Source: PALSA-1353 sp050012375 (GTDB lineage: Bacteria > Planctomycetota > Phycisphaerae > Tepidisphaerales > Tepidisphaeraceae). Taken from it: a DNA stretch of 64,000 nt. The position numbers were made by a program, and so were the translations under genes. Within the stretch, counting starts at the first letter, position 1. Every line of letters begins with the position of its first letter. Shown here piece by piece: positions 9,757 through 18,696 of this stretch. A model generated the notes under the pieces. The model was not told where the DNA came from. It worked only from the letters and a program-made list of their open reading frames with translations, and did no database searches. The stretch lies in the NCBI GenBank assembly GCA_050012375.1, contig JBEKHH010000004.1, positions 62,001 to 126,000 on the forward strand. The letters are read 5' to 3'.

Positions 9757-11148
9757 CTAGAAATAGTTTTGGCCCGTATAGAAGTTTCGATCGTAAAGGA
9801 AGCCCATTCCATAAGTTATCCGAAACGAGCTCCTGAGCGCAGCCAGGAATGGAGCGATAAAGTGTGTGCCAACATAAACGACATCGTTCGGTTTTAGGTA
9901 AATATCCGGTTCGGACATCGCTAAAATACTACCCAGATTAATGCGGACGCACACCTCGCGGTTGCTTCCAATTCTACGCACGACCTCGGTTCGATACGGA
10001 AAAGCGAAGTCGTCCGCGCCGCCCGCGGAAATCCATGCCTGCTTCAGCGTCACTTTCTGGCCCGACAGGCTGTATACCCCCATTCGCAATACGTGCCCGC
10101 CCATGTAATAAACCCCCTGCACCGGGTCGGGGATAATAATCATGTCATTCGGTCGAATCACCACGTTGTATTTCAATTCGCCGTATTGCCGCAACTGGTC
10201 GATCGGCACGCGAATAATCCGGATGTCGGAAGGCGCCTCGACATCATCAAACTTAAAAATCTTCGTGGAACCCGGCTGGGCAACGTTCTCCATCGCCATC
10301 GGCCGGCTAGCCCGATCGGCGGGATTCGCCCGTCCCTGCGGAGGCGGGATGGCGGGGCCGGTGGACGGAGGGGCCATCGGCGGAGGGGCCAGCAAGTCTC
10401 CCGGCTGAGTGGATGGGGCGCCGCCTCCCTCGGGCATCGTTGGCGGCGTCGAAGGCGTGCCGCCGGACGCCGTCGGTGCCGGCGGCTTCCGAATGATATA
10501 CGCGTAATTCACCCCCATCGCCGCCAACGGCGATCGCGACGCCACCATGGCATCCAACATCCGAAAATCAGGCCGTGTGATCTGATATTCCCCAGGCGCG
10601 CCCACGTTCCCCTGAATTGCAAACGTCCTGGCCCGTGCCTCGGAAACGGTCACCGAAACACGCGCGTTGCGAATTAATCTCGCATCCTCATATGCCTTGG
10701 AAATCGCCGTTTCCAGGTCCCGTTCCGTGAGGCCGTCGGCTTTCACCGGCGGGATGAACGGAAGACTGACCATCCCCGTCTCCGTTACCCGCACCGACTT
10801 TACCTGCTCCCCAGTCCCCTCGCCCAGCAAATCATAAATCGAAATGTTCACGAGGTCGTTGGGACCAATCTTGTAATCGGCAACATCCGGCACCAGATCG
10901 GCCGGCTCGATGTCTGTCGCGCTGGAGAAGGCCGTATCCGGCTCCTCAATGCCGCTGGCCAGCGTGTCCAACACCGGCACCACCAGCGGGTGGTGCCAAT
11001 CGCCGTAAATCTTCGGCTCGCCGGCATTGAGAAAATCGTTCATAAACGGCCCGTCGCAACCAGACAACAGCCCGAAGAGCGCCACATACACCAGCGCCGA
11101 GAACGCTCCGCTCACCAGTTTTTTTCCAGAGGTTGAAGACAGACGCAA
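9757..11148 (-). CDS. Wza-like outer-membrane polysaccharide export lipoprotein (Poly_export/SLBB)
   Basis: 463 residues starting at a TTG (11148-11146). Longer in-frame starts exist, but AAAGGAG lies 6 bases before this TTG and it gives a proper lipoprotein signal peptide with lipobox LLSGC. A Poly_export domain follows (about residues 90-190: YKIGPNDLVNISIYDLLGEG, then VSLPFIPPVKADGLTERDLE). Next come one or two SLBB-like folds interrupted by a Pro/Gly/Thr-rich insertion (PPAPTASGGTPSTPPTMPEG and beyond), with a second SLBB-like part after YNVVIRPNDMIIIPDP. Wza proteins form the outer-membrane channel for capsule or exopolysaccharide. This is the first gene of the locus running to the Wzc-like kinase. 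The rare TTG start may keep expression low. Confidence 0.9.
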   Translation of the reverse strand: MRLSSTSGKKLVSGAFSALVYVALFGLLSGCDGPFMNDFLNAGEPKIYGDWHHPLVVPVLDTLASGIEEPDTAFSSATDIEPADLVPDVADYKIGPNDLVNISIYDLLGEGTGEQVKSVRVTETGMVSLPFIPPVKADGLTERDLETAISKAYEDARLIRNARVSVTVSEARARTFAIQGNVGAPGEYQITRPDFRMLDAMVASRSPLAAMGVNYAYIIRKPPAPTASGGTPSTPPTMPEGGGAPSTQPGDLLAPPPMAPPSTGPAIPPPQGRANPADRASRPMAMENVAQPGSTKIFKFDDVEAPSDIRIIRVPIDQLRQYGELKYNVVIRPNDMIIIPDPVQGVYYMGGHVLRMGVYSLSGQKVTLKQAWISAGGADDFAFPYRTEVVRRIGSNREVCVRINLGSILAMSEPDIYLKPNDVVYVGTHFIAPFLAALRSSFRITYGMGFLYDRNFYTGQNYF

Positions 11149-11303
11149 GATGCGCTCCTTTCGCAGAGGTTGCCAACGATCCCGATCCCGTTCCACCGCT
11201 GTTCGCCCATCAACGCCCAGGCCCTCCGCGGTTCCATGGAATATTGCAGGAAAAGCCGCCCGTTGGCAAGAACGCCGGCCAACACAAGCCAATACTTTTT
11301 CAC

Positions 11304-12830
11304 TCAGCCCAAGTTGCGCATCTGCCTCTTGGCGCCGAACCGCACGGTCTTTTTCCTGTCCACATTCATCGCTCCCGGTGGAAGATGTTGCAGCAAAAAT
11401 CGCGGCCGATCGCTTCGCCCGCCGCGCTGATAGTCCCGCCAGACCGCCGCCGCCGCCTCGCCGGCCTTCTGCCCCAACTCCACCGTCAAATAGTCAAAAA
11501 CCCACTCGGAAAGATTCCGCAGGGCAATCCCATGGCTCGCCCCCGCACGCGCAAATAGCCAATCACTGAAGTGCAAAAATCGCGCGAATGGCGACCCGTC
11601 CCGCCAAAGCCGCGGCGTCGTCTCCAGGAAATTCCCGCTATTGGCCACCAAATCCCAGTATCGCGCGAACCGCCGCAACCGTTGCATCATGGCAAAATCG
11701 ATGGCCCCGGTCTGCAAAACCTCGTAGGGCGGGTTTGGGCTGTAAACAATCTGAAATTCGCGATCGTGCCGAACGATCGGCGTGCCCCGCAGCCGCTTGA
11801 GCATCCCCACCTGAATCTCCTGCGGCCCCAGCCCCACCAGCCGGTCAAACCCCGCGGCAAAGCTGGCCACGTCCTCGCCCGGCAAACCCACGATCAAATC
11901 CGCATGCACGTGCACGCCGGTTTGCTGGCGCAAAAATCGCAAATTCTCTTCGGCACGTTCCGCATCCTGCCGCCGGCTGATCCGCCGGCACACCTCGTCG
12001 CTGAAGCTCTGAATCCCCACCTCAAATTGCAACGCCCCCGCCGGAAACCGCCGAATCAACTCCCGCAGCCCCTCCGGCAAACGATCGGGAATCATCTCAA
12101 AATGGCAAAACATTCCCGGCCGATAGCGCTTCAGGAAAAAATCCAAAATCGCCGTGCCGGTGTGAATGTTCAAATTGAAGGTCCGATCGACAAACTTGAA
12201 CCGTTGCAAACCTCGATCCAGCAGGCGCTGCATGGCCGCGAGGAAATCCTCCAACGGGACATTTCTGACCGGAACATCCAGGGACGAGAGACAAAACTCG
12301 CAGGAGAACGGGCAGCCGCGCGACGCTTCGACGTAAACCACGCGCTGCTGAAGATCGCGGTCGTCATAAAGATCGTACGGCAACTTGAGCCGCGAGAAAT
12401 CCGGATAACCGGCGGCGATCACCTTCGCCTCCGGCCGCGACCCGCTCATCAGCTTTTCGCACAATTCTCCGAACGCCAAATCCGCTTCGCCGGTGATGAC
12501 GTAATCCGCCAGATGGCAGATTTCCTGCTGATCGGTTTCAAAGCTGACTTCCGGCCCGCCGAGGACGATCACGATCTCCGGCCGCAGGCGTTTCAGTTCC
12601 GCGATCACCTGCGTGGCCGGCATCACGTTCCAGATATAAATCCCAATTCCGACGATTCGCGGGTTTTCGGCCAGAATAGCTTCGACGACATCGGTCGATT
12701 TCTGATTGATGTCGAACTCGAGGATTTCAGCCCGCGGCTGAAGTTCCCCCAGGTTGGCCATGAGGTATCGCAACCCAAACGCCGCATGGGCGTATCGGGC
12801 GTTCAAGGTTGTCAGGACAATCTCCGACAC
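11304..12830 (-). CDS. B12-binding domain radical SAM protein (DUF4080-type C-terminus)
   Basis: 508 residues. The N-terminal Rossmann-like cobalamin-binding domain (residues 1-140) contains VGIGIYIWNV and VLGGPEVSFE. The radical SAM barrel carries the [4Fe-4S] motif CPFSCEFC (CxxxCxxC) near residue 174, followed by the usual strand/SAM motifs (FKFVDRTFNLN, QFEVGIQS, HADLIVGLPGED). The C-terminal part (WDLVANSGNFLETTPRLW) matches what I know of DUF4080 proteins. The substrate is unknown; relatives act on lipids, hopanoids or tetrapyrroles, or methylate unactivated carbons. It lies 155 bases upstream of the Wza-like gene on the same strand but need not share a function. The upstream region holds a perfect 14-base palindrome (12958-12971). 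Confidence 0.9.
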   Translation of the reverse strand: MSEIVLTTLNARYAHAAFGLRYLMANLGELQPRAEILEFDINQKSTDVVEAILAENPRIVGIGIYIWNVMPATQVIAELKRLRPEIVIVLGGPEVSFETDQQEICHLADYVITGEADLAFGELCEKLMSGSRPEAKVIAAGYPDFSRLKLPYDLYDDRDLQQRVVYVEASRGCPFSCEFCLSSLDVPVRNVPLEDFLAAMQRLLDRGLQRFKFVDRTFNLNIHTGTAILDFFLKRYRPGMFCHFEMIPDRLPEGLRELIRRFPAGALQFEVGIQSFSDEVCRRISRRQDAERAEENLRFLRQQTGVHVHADLIVGLPGEDVASFAAGFDRLVGLGPQEIQVGMLKRLRGTPIVRHDREFQIVYSPNPPYEVLQTGAIDFAMMQRLRRFARYWDLVANSGNFLETTPRLWRDGSPFARFLHFSDWLFARAGASHGIALRNLSEWVFDYLTVELGQKAGEAAAAVWRDYQRGGRSDRPRFLLQHLPPGAMNVDRKKTVRFGAKRQMRNLG

Positions 12831-13283
12831 GATAAAGCTCTGCTCGCTGCGAAGTATAAGCGATTGAGCCTGATTCCCTCTTTAGGGCGTGGGCGGGAGG
12901 CAGTTTTAGGGCAAATGATACAGAACGTTACAAAACGTTACACTTTTTCGATTTTGATTAGCATATGCTAACTTACTAGCCTGGTATAAGCCATGGCAGC
13001 GAAGGGTCTTGCGGGTGATTGGGCCGGCAATGGGTTGGGCGGAGGCGAAGAGGTGTAACATGGCACAAGGACCGGAAAGGGACCCGTTATGGTAGTTGAG
13101 GTTGGTTGATCGATCTCTTTCCCGGCGAATCTGGCTCGTCCGAGGGATCGCCATTTGTGCGGACCTCGTGCAGATTGTTTTTATGCCGGCGTTTTCGCGT
13201 CGCCGGTACGAGAGGAAGGGGTGCGAAGGCGTAGGGGGCTGAGAGAAACAGAGGGACCATCGATGTCTCTTTTTCCCCACCGG
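12831..13283. other. Intergenic stretch with operator-like sequences
   Basis: No convincing gene. A minus-strand open frame here (12906-13280) has no family-like pattern and is rejected. The stretch contains a tandem AACGTTACA repeat (about 12924-12942) and a perfect 14-base palindrome at 12958-12971. It separates the radical SAM gene from the restriction-modification island. Confidence 0.5.
12958..12971. promoter_or_regulatory. Perfect palindrome, possible operator
   Basis: TTAGCATATGCTAA is its own reverse complement. It lies in AT-rich sequence about 130 bases upstream of the radical SAM gene, just after the tandem AACGTTACA motif. Short perfect palindromes in promoter regions often bind dimeric helix-turn-helix repressors. 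No regulator gene is adjacent, so the role is a guess. Confidence 0.4.
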
Positions 13284-13694
13284 TTACTGGGAAAGGAAAC
13301 GCGTTAGGCGTTTCGACAGTCCAAGCAAATTACGGGTCTGGCATTCCCAGATCGTGAGCACACGCCAACCATGACGCCGGAGCAGCTTGATAGTCCGGCG
13401 ATCACGGGCGGCGTTGCCTTCCCGCTTCTTCCGCCAGTAGGCGGCATGTTTGACCGGTGCCTTGCGTTTGCGCTGGCAGGAGTGCATGTGCCAGAAGCAT
13501 CCATGCACGTTGATGATCTTCTGGAGTCGCGGGAGGACAATGTCTGGAGTGCCGGGAAGGTCGCGTCGGTGTAGGCGAAAGCGATAGCCTAGTTGGTGAA
13601 TCAAGCGCCGGACGATTAGTTCCGGCGTGGTGTCCCGCGATTTCACCGCCGCCATGATTCGTGATCGCTCGGTCTTAGTGAAATGTTCGGGCAT
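13284..13694 (-). CDS. vsr: Very short patch repair endonuclease Vsr
   Basis: 136 residues, the usual length of the family. It shows the N-terminal RSRIMAAVKSRDTTPEL segment, the catalytic Asp region in LPGTPDIVLP and the zinc-site block INVHGCFWHMHSC near residues 62-74. Vsr nicks 5' of T in T:G mismatches that arise when 5-methylcytosine deaminates. It fits the m5C methyltransferase encoded about 1.2 kb upstream on the same strand. The catalytic Asp and the His/Cys zinc ligands appear present, so the gene looks intact. It forms the end of the restriction-modification island. Confidence 0.95.
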   Translation of the reverse strand: MPEHFTKTERSRIMAAVKSRDTTPELIVRRLIHQLGYRFRLHRRDLPGTPDIVLPRLQKIINVHGCFWHMHSCQRKRKAPVKHAAYWRKKREGNAARDRRTIKLLRRHGWRVLTIWECQTRNLLGLSKRLTRFLSQ

Positions 13695-13741
13695 GTTCCG
13701 AATTTGGGAGCAGCGGCGCTGCCTGCGAAAATAAAGTCATC

Positions 13742-13930
13742 ATGACGGCTACACAACTCGAATCTCTCAAATCTGATTTCCTCGAATGGAGCGGTGGTTT
13801 CGAGCCGGAATGTCAAGACGATATCGAAACGTACATCGCGTCGTCGATGTCTGCCGACCTCGATGAAGGCGAGGCACGCGAAGCACTCACGCACTGGATG
13901 CGTGATGCTCAATCAGCCGGAGCTCGGTAA
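13742..13930 (+). CDS. Small acidic hypothetical protein
   Basis: 62 residues with a plausible folded composition: FLEWSGGFEPE near the middle and an acidic helix (SADLDEGEAREALTHWM). I recall similar small proteins containing an FLEWSGGF-like block as conserved hypotheticals, but no function is known to me. It is divergent from vsr and convergent with the DUF4928-like gene, filling the gap between them exactly (stop 4 bases from the neighbouring stop). There is no good ribosome-binding site. It may be real cargo of the restriction-modification island or a fortuitous frame. Confidence 0.5.
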   Translation: MTATQLESLKSDFLEWSGGFEPECQDDIETYIASSMSADLDEGEAREALTHWMRDAQSAGAR

Positions 13931-13933
13931 GCA

Positions 13934-14893
13934 TCACGGCTCCGAAGCCGATTCCGGGTCCACGATACGCAAACCGCCTGCTCCGACGGGTGGGAGCCAC
14001 GCCTCTTCATAACGCATGAAGAGCTTAGCAAGAACTGCCTTCACCTCTTCCGTCTCAAACTTCCCGATCTCAGCCATGTTCTGGCCCACGAAAGTTTCGA
14101 TGTCCGCAACCACGATTCGAGCCGCCTGCGCGCCGAAGACGGCATCGACGGCATTCCGCCATTTCTCACGATCCGTCAATCTCGTCAGTAGCCAAACCTG
14201 CAAGCCAGTGTTTTTCAGGATGTTCTTCACCTGGTCAAGGTGTGATTTGTCGGCGCTTCCAACGGTTGTAACTTCGATGGCGGTGTTCCCAATGCGAAAA
14301 TCCGCGAGCTGGGCCAGGCTAGGAGTGTTCACGTTCTTGGCGTTGACGACCCCATTTCCGAAGCGAAGTTCAAGCTTGGCGCCGACGAGATATTCGGCAA
14401 CGTCCTTAGCTCGCTTTTTCGCCTGCGCTTGATCAAGTAAATCAGCGATGACGGCGACTGATGTACCCTTGTTGTAGCGGGCGATTAGTGGCTTATCCTC
14501 GTTGATGGTGACGAGGCGCGCAGACGCCACGGACTGAATTGCCGTGATGAACTCTCCGCGCTGCTCGGGCGTGAGGCTGAGAAAACCGCTGTTCTTCAGC
14601 CATTCGAATAACGGTGGCGCCCAAGCGTTTAGGTTGTTTGCGCGCCTTCCCTTTTCCTGCACGGGCGATTCTACGTTGAATCGTGCGAGCGCGGCATCAA
14701 TGGAACCGTTGTGCTCGATGAGTTGCATGCCGCTAGGAGCACGATGGCTGTCGAGATCCAAGGCGGGCGTTTCACGCAGCCGCTCCAAGAGCCCGAGCAA
14801 CGTAAGCAATCGGGCGGGGACATTGCGCTGTCCTTGCACCATGTGCTCGTCGAGCCAAATCGGGAATTTCTCTATCCGCGCAGCACTGCTCAT
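13934..14893 (-). CDS. DUF4928-like protein, putative restriction endonuclease partner of the adjacent methyltransferase
   Basis: 319 residues from the ATG at 14893, which overlaps the methyltransferase stop as TGATG; a TTG one codon earlier is less likely. The N-terminal half is helical. The C-terminal half contains a beta hairpin ending in ADFRIGNTAIEVTTVG near residues 200-215. The D...IEVT arrangement resembles a degenerate PD-(D/E)xK nuclease core. I recall the DUF4928 family of about 320 residues beside cytosine methyltransferases. The coupling to the methylase and the nearby vsr gene suggest it is the cognate restriction enzyme or an accessory. The family call is from memory and the nuclease role is inferred. 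Confidence 0.7.
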   Translation of the reverse strand: MSSAARIEKFPIWLDEHMVQGQRNVPARLLTLLGLLERLRETPALDLDSHRAPSGMQLIEHNGSIDAALARFNVESPVQEKGRRANNLNAWAPPLFEWLKNSGFLSLTPEQRGEFITAIQSVASARLVTINEDKPLIARYNKGTSVAVIADLLDQAQAKKRAKDVAEYLVGAKLELRFGNGVVNAKNVNTPSLAQLADFRIGNTAIEVTTVGSADKSHLDQVKNILKNTGLQVWLLTRLTDREKWRNAVDAVFGAQAARIVVADIETFVGQNMAEIGKFETEEVKAVLAKLFMRYEEAWLPPVGAGGLRIVDPESASEP

Positions 14894-16113
14894 CAAGCGG
14901 TCCGGAAAATTGTTTTAGTTGGCGCAGCGGCGAAAAGGCTCGGGGCCGCAACGGTTTCGATTGCAAGCGGAGTGAGATAGTGCTTGGCAATCCAGGCTAC
15001 TACTGGAACACAGACGGCATCGCCGAAGCCGAACAGCGCTTGATTCAGCGGTACGTCGATCTTGTAACTGTCAGGCACGCCCTGAAGTCGGGCGCACTCG
15101 CGGGCGGTCAATAGGCGAACCTGATATTTGCCCTTGCCGGCCTTAAACAGAATTTGGCGCCCGCTACCGCCACGTGGGGTACGGAGGCAGCCAGCGATGC
15201 CATCAGTGCGCAGCTCGGCCATGCTGCGGCCGTACCTTACGCGCCGAAACGCGGTAGCGTACCGCCACGTCTTTTGTCCCATCATCAGGCGTGCGGCCAT
15301 TAAGTGGCGCTCGCTAAACTGGCTAAAGAAATACTCTGCCCGCTCTTGGCTCCACCAGTGCTGATCATCGTCGCGGAGATCTTCGACAATATCTTTGAGC
15401 GCCCTTGTCGGCTTTGGAAACTTCGGCAATTCGCGGATGTCCCAGAAAATGTGCTGGTGTGTATTGATGAAAGTGACGAGTGAGTCGGGACGGGCGTCGC
15501 TGTCCATCGCCATCCGTGCGCAGGAGTCAACTTTACCGCTCTTAGCGATAACGAAAAGCCGGGCGCGGCTCTGCGGCGTCCAGTGGATAGCGTTCAGGAT
15601 AAATGCATCGACGGAATAGCCCAAATCGTTCAAAGCCAACAATGCCCGTTCGAAATCCTTGCCGCCGTGTGACTGCAAAAATCCGACAACATTTTCGAGC
15701 ATTACCAAGGGCGGTCGATGCTCTCCCATATCCTTGAGTATCTGAATGAGGCCCCAGAAGGCCGACGATTCTTTGCCGCTCAGCCCCTCCCAGGCGCCGG
15801 CGATGGACAGGTCGTTGCAGGGAAACGAGGCCGTGAATAGGTCACATGGCGGGATATCGTTGGGGGAAAGATTGTGGATGTCGCCGAGCTTGAAGTGATC
15901 GACGCCAAAGTTGGCTTTGTACATTTCGAGCTTATCGGGATCGATATCGTTGGCAAAGGCAACTTGCCAGCCGTGCTGCTCCAGCGCCAATCTGACCAGC
16001 CCGATTCCAGCAAAGAACTCGGCAGCCCTGAAGGGTCTCCGCTGGAGCGCCTTGCGGCGGGACGATCTGGCTATGACGGTTGAAGTGGCCAAAGTTCTCC
16101 TTGAGATACACAT
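14893..16113 (-). CDS. DNA (cytosine-5) methyltransferase of a restriction-modification system
   Basis: 406 residues with the ordered m5C motifs: I (AAEFFAGIGLVRLALE, about 30-45), IV with the catalytic Cys (ASFPCNDLS, Cys about 99), VI (LENVVGF, about 139-145), VIII (QSRARLFVIA), IX (RLLTARECARLQGVPDSY) and X (GFGDAVCVPVVAWI). The spacer between VIII and IX is the target-recognition region. The product methylates cytosine C5 in a sequence that cannot be read from the protein. It heads a minus-strand unit with the DUF4928-like gene. The ATG at 16113 has no clear ribosome-binding site, but AAGGAG lies just inside the frame and a TTG at 16092 could be the real start, removing seven residues. 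Confidence 0.95.
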   Translation of the reverse strand: MCISRRTLATSTVIARSSRRKALQRRPFRAAEFFAGIGLVRLALEQHGWQVAFANDIDPDKLEMYKANFGVDHFKLGDIHNLSPNDIPPCDLFTASFPCNDLSIAGAWEGLSGKESSAFWGLIQILKDMGEHRPPLVMLENVVGFLQSHGGKDFERALLALNDLGYSVDAFILNAIHWTPQSRARLFVIAKSGKVDSCARMAMDSDARPDSLVTFINTHQHIFWDIRELPKFPKPTRALKDIVEDLRDDDQHWWSQERAEYFFSQFSERHLMAARLMMGQKTWRYATAFRRVRYGRSMAELRTDGIAGCLRTPRGGSGRQILFKAGKGKYQVRLLTARECARLQGVPDSYKIDVPLNQALFGFGDAVCVPVVAWIAKHYLTPLAIETVAAPSLFAAAPTKTIFRTA

Positions 16114-16232
16114 GATACACCCGTGAAACCTTCCCAGCGATATTCCCTCATTTCTTTGACCTCCCGCCGCGCGGCAATAAGATCATCGCATCCGATTCAC
16201 GGACGTTTCGATCACCTTCGAGGATCGCACGG

Positions 16233-17996
16233 ATGTATCGTCCTAAGCGTTGGCAGATCAATCCGCCGCAGGCGGCGGCTGCGGAGTTGGCGGCGCGACT
16301 TAAAATCTCGCCGCTGATCGCGCAGATTCTGCTTAATCGCGGGGTATCCAGCTTCGACGATGCGCAGGCATTTTTGAAGCCGAGCTTGCTGACGCTGGCT
16401 GATCCTTCGCTTTTGCCGGGCTTGCCGGCGGCGGCTGAGCGAATCGCCAAGGCTGTTCGCGATCGTGAGAAAATTGTTGTTTATGGGGATTACGATGTCG
16501 ATGGGATTACGGCCACGAGCATACTTTGGCATGCCATCACGCTGCTGGGCGGAGCGGTGGCGACTTATATTCCGCATCGGATTGATGAGGGGTATGGGCT
16601 TAATGCCGAGGCGCTGGGACAGATCATCGACGATGGGGCGCGGGTCATCGTCACGGTGGATTGCGGGATTACGGCGCTTGAGCCGGCGAAGGTTGCCCGC
16701 GGGCGCGGCGTGGATTTGATCATCACCGATCATCACGATTGGCACGGCGATCCGCCGGAGCTTCCCGATTGTTTCGGCATCGTGCATCCGCGTTTGCCGG
16801 AAGGAAAGTATCCCAATGGAAATTTGTGCGGGGCGGGGGTGGCGTTCAAGCTGGCCTGGGCGATTGGGCAGGCGATCACCGGGGCGGCGCGCGTTGGCGA
16901 ATCATTTCGGGATTTTCTGGTCGAAGCGACGGCGCTGGCGGCGCTGGGAACCATCGCGGATGTTGTTCCGCTGGTGGGGGAGAATCGCGTGCTGGCCCAT
17001 TTCGGACTGGGCGGACTCCAGCAAAGCAAACTCACCGGCATCCGCGCATTGATCGAATCGGCGAACCTCACGGGCCGAAATCTGGACAGCTATCACGTCG
17101 GATTCCTTCTGGCCCCGCGATTGAACGCCTGCGGCCGGCTGGGTCACGCCAATCTTGCGGTGGAAATGCTGACCAGCGCGAGTGAATCGCGAGCGCGGGA
17201 GATTGCGGCGTATCTCGAAGGCCAGAACCGCGACCGGCAGGCGGTCGAAAAACAGATTCTCGAAGCAGCGCTGGCGCAGATTGAATCCAACGGTTGGGCG
17301 GATGATCGCAGCCGCGGGCTGGTGCTGGGGGCCGAGGGGTGGCATGCGGGGGTGATCGGGATCGTGGCGTCGCGGATCGTCGATCGGTTTTGCCGGCCGA
17401 CGGTGATGGTTTCGCTGAATGGCGGGCAAGGGCAGGGGAGCGCGCGATCCATCCCCGGATTTCACCTGGCTCATGCGCTGGAGAGTTGCTCGCAATATCT
17501 CGTCGCTTTCGGAGGGCATGAAATGGCCGCGGGGCTGAAGATCGAGGCCGAGCGGCTGGATGATTTTCGGCGGGCGTTTTGCGAATATGCCGCGGCGAAT
17601 GTGACGGAGGAGATGCTGGTGCCGCAGTTGAAATTGGAATCGATGGCCGATCTGTCGCAAATCACCGAGCCGCTGGTGCGGGAGCTACAGCGGCTGGCGC
17701 CGTTCGGGCACGGGAATCGCAAGCCGCTGTTGTGCATAGATTCGGCGACGGTGGCGGCCCCGCCGCGCCGCGTGGGCAAGACGGGCGATCATCTCCAGCT
17801 TACGATCAAGCAGGAACGTCAGACGATTCGGTGCATCGCGTTTCAATGCGGCGATCTGGTGGATCGGCTCTCGCCGAACACCGCGGTTCGCCTCGCGGTT
17901 GAGCCGTGCATCAACGAATTCAACGGCCGCAGCAGCGTGGAATTGGACGTGAAGGATTTTCAGTTCGCCGGCGGAGATGGAAAGTCCGCAGGATAA
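16233..17996 (+). CDS. recJ: Single-stranded-DNA-specific exonuclease RecJ
   Basis: 587 residues, the usual length. DHH-family metal motifs are visible: motif I YGDYDVDGITAT near residues 87-98, motif II VTVDCGI and motif III IITDHHDW near residues 164-171. The C-terminal DHHA1 part contains the glycine-rich GQGSARSIPGFHLA and FGGHEMAAGL, followed by an OB-like C-terminal segment. RecJ digests single strands 5' to 3' in recombination and mismatch or base-excision repair. GAGG about 9 bases ahead of the ATG supports the start. It is divergent from the methyltransferase gene. Confidence 0.96.
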   Translation: MYRPKRWQINPPQAAAAELAARLKISPLIAQILLNRGVSSFDDAQAFLKPSLLTLADPSLLPGLPAAAERIAKAVRDREKIVVYGDYDVDGITATSILWHAITLLGGAVATYIPHRIDEGYGLNAEALGQIIDDGARVIVTVDCGITALEPAKVARGRGVDLIITDHHDWHGDPPELPDCFGIVHPRLPEGKYPNGNLCGAGVAFKLAWAIGQAITGAARVGESFRDFLVEATALAALGTIADVVPLVGENRVLAHFGLGGLQQSKLTGIRALIESANLTGRNLDSYHVGFLLAPRLNACGRLGHANLAVEMLTSASESRAREIAAYLEGQNRDRQAVEKQILEAALAQIESNGWADDRSRGLVLGAEGWHAGVIGIVASRIVDRFCRPTVMVSLNGGQGQGSARSIPGFHLAHALESCSQYLVAFGGHEMAAGLKIEAERLDDFRRAFCEYAAANVTEEMLVPQLKLESMADLSQITEPLVRELQRLAPFGHGNRKPLLCIDSATVAAPPRRVGKTGDHLQLTIKQERQTIRCIAFQCGDLVDRLSPNTAVRLAVEPCINEFNGRSSVELDVKDFQFAGGDGKSAG

Positions 17997-18048
17997 GAAT
18001 TGCATAATGGCGGGCGGAGGAATAGAGTTTCATCCGCTAATAAATAGG

Positions 18049-18101
18049 CGGCGATTCTTGAATATCCGAAGAACGCGCTCCCCTTCGGGTCGCGGCTAAA
18101 C
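18049..18101 (+). repeat. Dispersed intergenic repeat, copy 1
   Basis: About 53 bases between recJ and the next gene. The core CGCTCCCCTTCGGGTCGCG followed by GCTAAAC is identical in copy 2 (55928-55979) and nearly so, on the opposite strand, in copy 3 (30271-30299). The upstream part (GGCGATTCTTGAATATCCGA) is more diverged between copies 1 and 2. The middle can fold around CCCCTTCGGG, a short hairpin. It behaves like a REP-type intergenic element and has no coding role. Confidence 0.75.
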
Positions 18102-18151
18102 GGCGGGTTCGAGAATTGTGTGCTTCTATTTACAACTGGATGGAGGACCCC

Positions 18152-18604
18152 ATGCGAAAAACGACGGCTTGGCTGGCGGCGATGGCGATGCTCTTGACTT
18201 GGGTGACGCGATGGGGGCCGGCCCTGGCGGGGGATTCGCCGGCTGCCGACGCCTCGGGTTCGTGGAAATGGGCGATCCAAACTCCCAACGGCGATTCGAT
18301 CAACATGTCGGCGAAGCTCACGCAGGACGGCCAGAAGCTTTCCGGCGTTTTCCTGGATGGATTCGATCAGAAGTCGTTCGACATCAGGGACGGGAAGGTG
18401 AAGGATGGGAATGTTTCGTTCACGGTCATTCGGCCGTTTAACGACGACACGATCACGGTGAACTACGATGGCAAGCTGAAGGGCGACACGATCAAAGGGA
18501 CGCTGGAAGTGAAGTTCGGGGACCAGGAGCCGACGAAAAGCGATTGGGAAGCCAAGCGGGGACCGGACGACGCCGCGACGACCCAGCCGACAACGCAGCC
18601 GTAA
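18152..18604 (+). CDS. Secreted small beta-rich hypothetical protein
   Basis: 150 residues from the ATG at 18152, chosen over earlier frame starts because GGAGG lies 6 bases ahead and a clean signal peptide follows (WLAAMAMLLTWV, cleavage near ALAGD). The mature part is a repetitive beta pattern (NMSAKLTQDGQKLSGVF, DIRDGKVKDGNVSF, TVNYDGKLKGDTIKGTLEV). This recalls a small periplasmic or surface beta-barrel/sandwich domain common in planctomycete and acidobacterial proteins. The C-terminus is a Thr/Gln/Pro tail (TTQPTTQP). The function is unknown. It lies just after dispersed repeat copy 1. Confidence 0.85.
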   Translation: MRKTTAWLAAMAMLLTWVTRWGPALAGDSPAADASGSWKWAIQTPNGDSINMSAKLTQDGQKLSGVFLDGFDQKSFDIRDGKVKDGNVSFTVIRPFNDDTITVNYDGKLKGDTIKGTLEVKFGDQEPTKSDWEAKRGPDDAATTQPTTQP

Positions 18605-18696
18605 TCCTCTTTTTGCCCATTGCCAAACGACCTGCCGATGGCAAAATGCCGGGCAAGACGGGTTCTACGAAATAACATTCGCGCGAGGAGGTTCTC

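Noticed and set aside
12906..13280. 124-codon minus-strand frame between the radical SAM and vsr genes
   Set aside because: No family pattern, no ribosome-binding site, and it overlaps operator-like palindromes.
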